A stretch of DNA of 16,310 nucleotides from an uncultured Pirellulaceae bacterium (lineage in GTDB: Bacteria > Planctomycetota > Planctomycetia > Pirellulales > Pirellulaceae): assembly GCA_947259675.1 (NCBI GenBank), contig CAMYNE010000005.1, positions 1 to 16,310 of the forward strand. Direction: 5' to 3'. This document shows, one piece after another, positions 14,378 to 16,310 of the stretch (its first letter is position 1; each line of letters starts with the position of its first letter). The translations under genes were made by a program, and so were the position numbers. Below the pieces are notes generated by a model that did no database searches, was not told where the DNA came from, and was given only the letters and a program-made list of their open reading frames with translations.

Positions 14378-14406
14378 ATTCATTCGGATAAACAGGACAT
14401 CCTACC

Positions 14407-15153
14407 GTGGTCAAGCGCGCTGTAATTAGTGACATTCATGGCAATTTGGAAGCACTTCAAGCGGTGCTCCAAGACATCGATAAGCAGGATGTGGACGAAA
14501 TCTATTGCCTGGGTGACGTGATCGGGTATGGTCCCAACCCGCGTGAATGCATTGATCTGTGTCGTGATTTTTCGATGTGTTTGCTTGGTAATCATGACAA
14601 TGGTGCATTATTCGATCCGGAGGGCTTCAGCAGTGGAGCGGAACGAGCCATTTTTTGGACGCGGCGACAGCTGGAAGATCCAAGCTATGGTGACGCCAAA
14701 TCACGCTGGGATTTCCTTGCTCAGCTTCCCCGGACGCACCGAGAGAATGATTACATGTTCGTCCACGGGTCGCCTCGGAGTCCGTTGAACGAATATGTAT
14801 TTCCCGAGGATGTTTTCAATCAACGAAAAATTGAGCGGATATTCGGGTTCATTCAAAAATTTTGCTTTCAGGGACACACGCATGTTCCAGGTATATTTAC
14901 GGATACCTATCGTTTTTATTCGCCGAACGAAATCAGCATGAACTACGAGCTGAATGATCGTAAAGCGATGGTCAACGTGGGAAGTGTCGGCCAACCTCGA
15001 GACAATGATCCGCGCAGTTGCTACATCATTATGAACGGTGAACACGTTGAGTTTCGCCGCGTGGATTATCCGCTTCAGGTAACGCGGGAGAAGATTCTGG
15101 AAATCGCCGAGCTCGATGATTTTTTAGGGGATCGGCTGCTCGAAGGCAGATAA
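14407..15153 (+). CDS. Metallophosphoesterase family protein (second of a tandem pair)
   Basis: The product has 248 residues and the same motifs as the preceding gene: SDIHGN (D9, H11), GDVIGYGPNP (D37), GNHD (N62, H63), VHGSP (H120), GHTHVPG (H157, H159) and NVGSVGQPRD. All metal-binding positions are kept, so both copies should be active. The pair diverge mainly at about residues 89-100, 139-152 and 166-186, which lie between the metal motifs and may alter substrate choice. The start is GTG 14407, with AGGA about nine bases upstream; it adds one residue relative to the paralogue. A hairpin in the leader is not present before the first copy, so the two genes may be controlled differently. 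Confidence 0.9.
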   Translation: MVKRAVISDIHGNLEALQAVLQDIDKQDVDEIYCLGDVIGYGPNPRECIDLCRDFSMCLLGNHDNGALFDPEGFSSGAERAIFWTRRQLEDPSYGDAKSRWDFLAQLPRTHRENDYMFVHGSPRSPLNEYVFPEDVFNQRKIERIFGFIQKFCFQGHTHVPGIFTDTYRFYSPNEISMNYELNDRKAMVNVGSVGQPRDNDPRSCYIIMNGEHVEFRRVDYPLQVTREKILEIAELDDFLGDRLLEGR

Positions 15154-15675
15154 GCCCCTGTGATGGCTCGCTTTACGCCGTAGAAATGCCGTAGAATGTG
15201 GCTTTTAAAGGTCGATTTGGATGGGAATCGACCCATTCACTAAATCTGTTAAACACGTGTAATCTGTGCGGATCTTAATTCCCCCTTCCAAGATTCGCCG
15301 ATATTTCGAGAATACTTAGCTTATTGATAAGAATTCGCATGCTAACGCGACGATGCGGCACAGGTCCGTGGAAAGACGAAGTCGTCTCAAATGTCTCCTG
15401 ACCGATTTGATTTCTACTTGGCCAACCGGGTTTCAAGACAACGACAAGGCATGATTCAAAAATAACTTCCGCATTGGGAAAGCTGTCCGGGAGTGAGAAG
15501 CCGCTGAACCGAGTTTGCTTGGTATTTCAGGATTGGCGGAGCCTCACCCTCGCAATTTCGCGACTTTACTATTGTGTCGCGCTCAAGAACAATTTTTCGG
15601 TCGCGTGTAAACGAACCAAAGCAACACATAGCAATTCAAACTCGCATTGGCGAGTGTAATCAGGACAATGATCAA
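15154..15675. other. 522-base intergenic region before yidC; no gene recognised
   Basis: The region holds a short tandem GCCGTAGAAAT/GCCGTAGAATG (15178-15199) and an eight-base perfect hairpin at 15210-15233. It also has several small symmetric pieces near 15320-15380, such as CTTATTGATAAG and GACGAAGTCGTC. The 61-codon open frame at 15474 has no support. No tRNA or known structured RNA was recognised. Its length allows a promoter and a long leader for yidC, or a small RNA. Confidence 0.45.
15210..15233. other. Perfect 8-base hairpin downstream of the metallophosphoesterase pair
   Basis: GGTCGATT (15210-15217) pairs with AATCGACC (15226-15233) around TGGATGGG. It lies 57 bases after the stop of the second gene. 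There is no T run on the plus strand, so it is at best a weak terminator. Confidence 0.35.
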
Positions 15676-16310
15676 GTGAACAATACGGGTCGCACGTTTA
15701 CCTTCATCCTTTTGTCATCAGCTATTTTGATGATGTCAATTTTTCTGCAGAATTATTTTTTTCCGCAGCCGCCGGCAGACATTGCTCAACAACAGGCAGA
15801 AGCCGCAGCACAGCAAGTTGATCAACCTGTGGATGAAAAAGCGAATGTTGAGAATGACGTCCAGGAAAACGGCAGCGAGGAAGATACCACGGCAAACGCT
15901 GAGGCAGTCCCAAAACTGACGCAGGACGCGACTGACATCGTCGCGGCCGATGAAATAGAAGCCGAACCAGCGATTGTGAAATCGGAAGAAAAGCTGGTGA
16001 TGATTGGATCGATTGATCCCGACAGTGGTTATCGTTTCCTCGCAACCTTGAACAACATCGGCGCTTCGATTCGGCGCGTTGAACTGAACGCCCGAAATCG
16101 CAAAGGTCGAATCAAATATCGAGACCTGGATATCAAAGGCGGCTATCTCGGGAATCTTGAGTGTCAGGATACCGAAGCCGGATGCATGATCCGGACCGTC
16201 GGAGATGGGACCCCTGCGGCAATCGCCGGTTTGGAAGTTGGCGATATTATCAAATCGGTTAACGGCAAGTTTGTAGCGGGGAAAGCCGAGTTTGTAGCGG
16301 GGAAAGCCGA
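15676..16310 (+). CDS. yidC: Membrane protein insertase YidC (N-terminal part; cut by window edge)
   Basis: The first 211 codons are visible. A membrane helix at about 7-25 is followed by a long acidic, Ala/Glu/Gln-rich linker (about 33-105). The first periplasmic domain then begins: MIGSIDPDSGYRFLATLNN, with the IGASIRRVEL strand typical of YidC family P1 domains. From about 170 a PDZ-like segment appears (GTPAAIAGLEVGDIIKSVNG, 178-197). From memory, this arrangement is characteristic of planctomycete YidC. YidC inserts and folds inner-membrane proteins with or without SecYEG; the catalytic helices lie beyond the window. The start is GTG 15676, with AGGA ten bases upstream; the ATG at 15668 is out of frame and stops at once. 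The last 42 bases are an exact 21-base direct repeat encoding FVAGKAE twice. Confidence 0.82.
   Translation, partial: MNNTGRTFTFILLSSAILMMSIFLQNYFFPQPPADIAQQQAEAAAQQVDQPVDEKANVENDVQENGSEEDTTANAEAVPKLTQDATDIVAADEIEAEPAIVKSEEKLVMIGSIDPDSGYRFLATLNNIGASIRRVELNARNRKGRIKYRDLDIKGGYLGNLECQDTEAGCMIRTVGDGTPAAIAGLEVGDIIKSVNGKFVAGKAEFVAGKA
16269..16310 (+). repeat. Exact 21-base tandem repeat at the window end, inside yidC
   Basis: GTTTGTAGCGGGGAAAGCCG plus A occurs at 16269-16289 and again, identically, at 16290-16310. It keeps the reading frame (FVAGKAE twice). The second copy ends exactly at the last base of the window, so an assembly or contig-end effect is possible. Confidence 0.85.

Noticed and set aside
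15340..15520. SRP RNA or RNase P RNA before yidC
   Set aside because: CAGGTCCGTGGAAAG and GGGAAAGCTGTCCGGG look faintly like core motifs, but the conserved loops and partner elements are missing.
15474..15659. 61-codon frame before yidC
   Set aside because: There is no ribosome site, no family resemblance and no codon signal unlike random sequence.

Overview
The window looks like chromosomal DNA of a planctomycete, most likely of the Pirellulaceae type. This rests on gene content, not on a search. The evidence is a YidC insertase with a PDZ-like segment in its large periplasmic part, a CRTAC1-like protein with VCBS/FG-GAP repeats and an ASPIC/UnbV end, a paired Fe-S/NrfD plus molybdopterin oxidoreductase, and many secreted or lipoprotein-type hypothetical proteins. 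Seven of the thirteen genes appear to start with GTG or TTG. I see no rRNA, tRNA, CRISPR array, prophage or transposase gene.

Layout. Bases 1-221 hold the start of a secreted protein (minus, cut by the window edge). purB (adenylosuccinate lyase, plus) follows and converges on a Fur-family regulator (minus). Upstream of fur is a cluster of GAGAC/GTCTC half-sites. Next on the minus strand are an 810-residue SEC-C/VCBS/ASPIC protein, a histidine-rich lipoprotein with its own TATAAT box and intrinsic terminator, and a YqgE/AlgH protein. A cysteine dioxygenase gene (plus) then faces a two-gene molybdoenzyme operon (minus). The 563 bases between them are a nested, nearly palindromic repeat element. 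Farther right, tsaB lies upstream of the molybdoenzyme operon on the same strand. Two tandem paralogous metallophosphoesterase genes (plus) follow, and the window ends inside yidC (plus).

How the genes may work together. Cysteine dioxygenase makes cysteine sulfinate, which cells can convert to pyruvate and sulfite. The facing operon encodes a molybdenum oxidoreductase with a four-cluster ferredoxin domain fused to an NrfD-type membrane anchor. It has no Tat signal, and its loop charges place the iron-sulfur part in the cytoplasm. That topology fits a SoeABC-like sulfite dehydrogenase feeding electrons to quinone, so the pair may form a cysteine-to-sulfate route. This is inference; the substrate cannot be read from the sequence.

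Non-coding structure is unusually rich. Degenerate heptanucleotide arrays (CTCGNNN and relatives) occur at three places. Two of them flank the inverted element and supply the TGA stop codons of both convergent genes. Inside the element are four palindromic hairpin units whose stems differ by compensating base changes.
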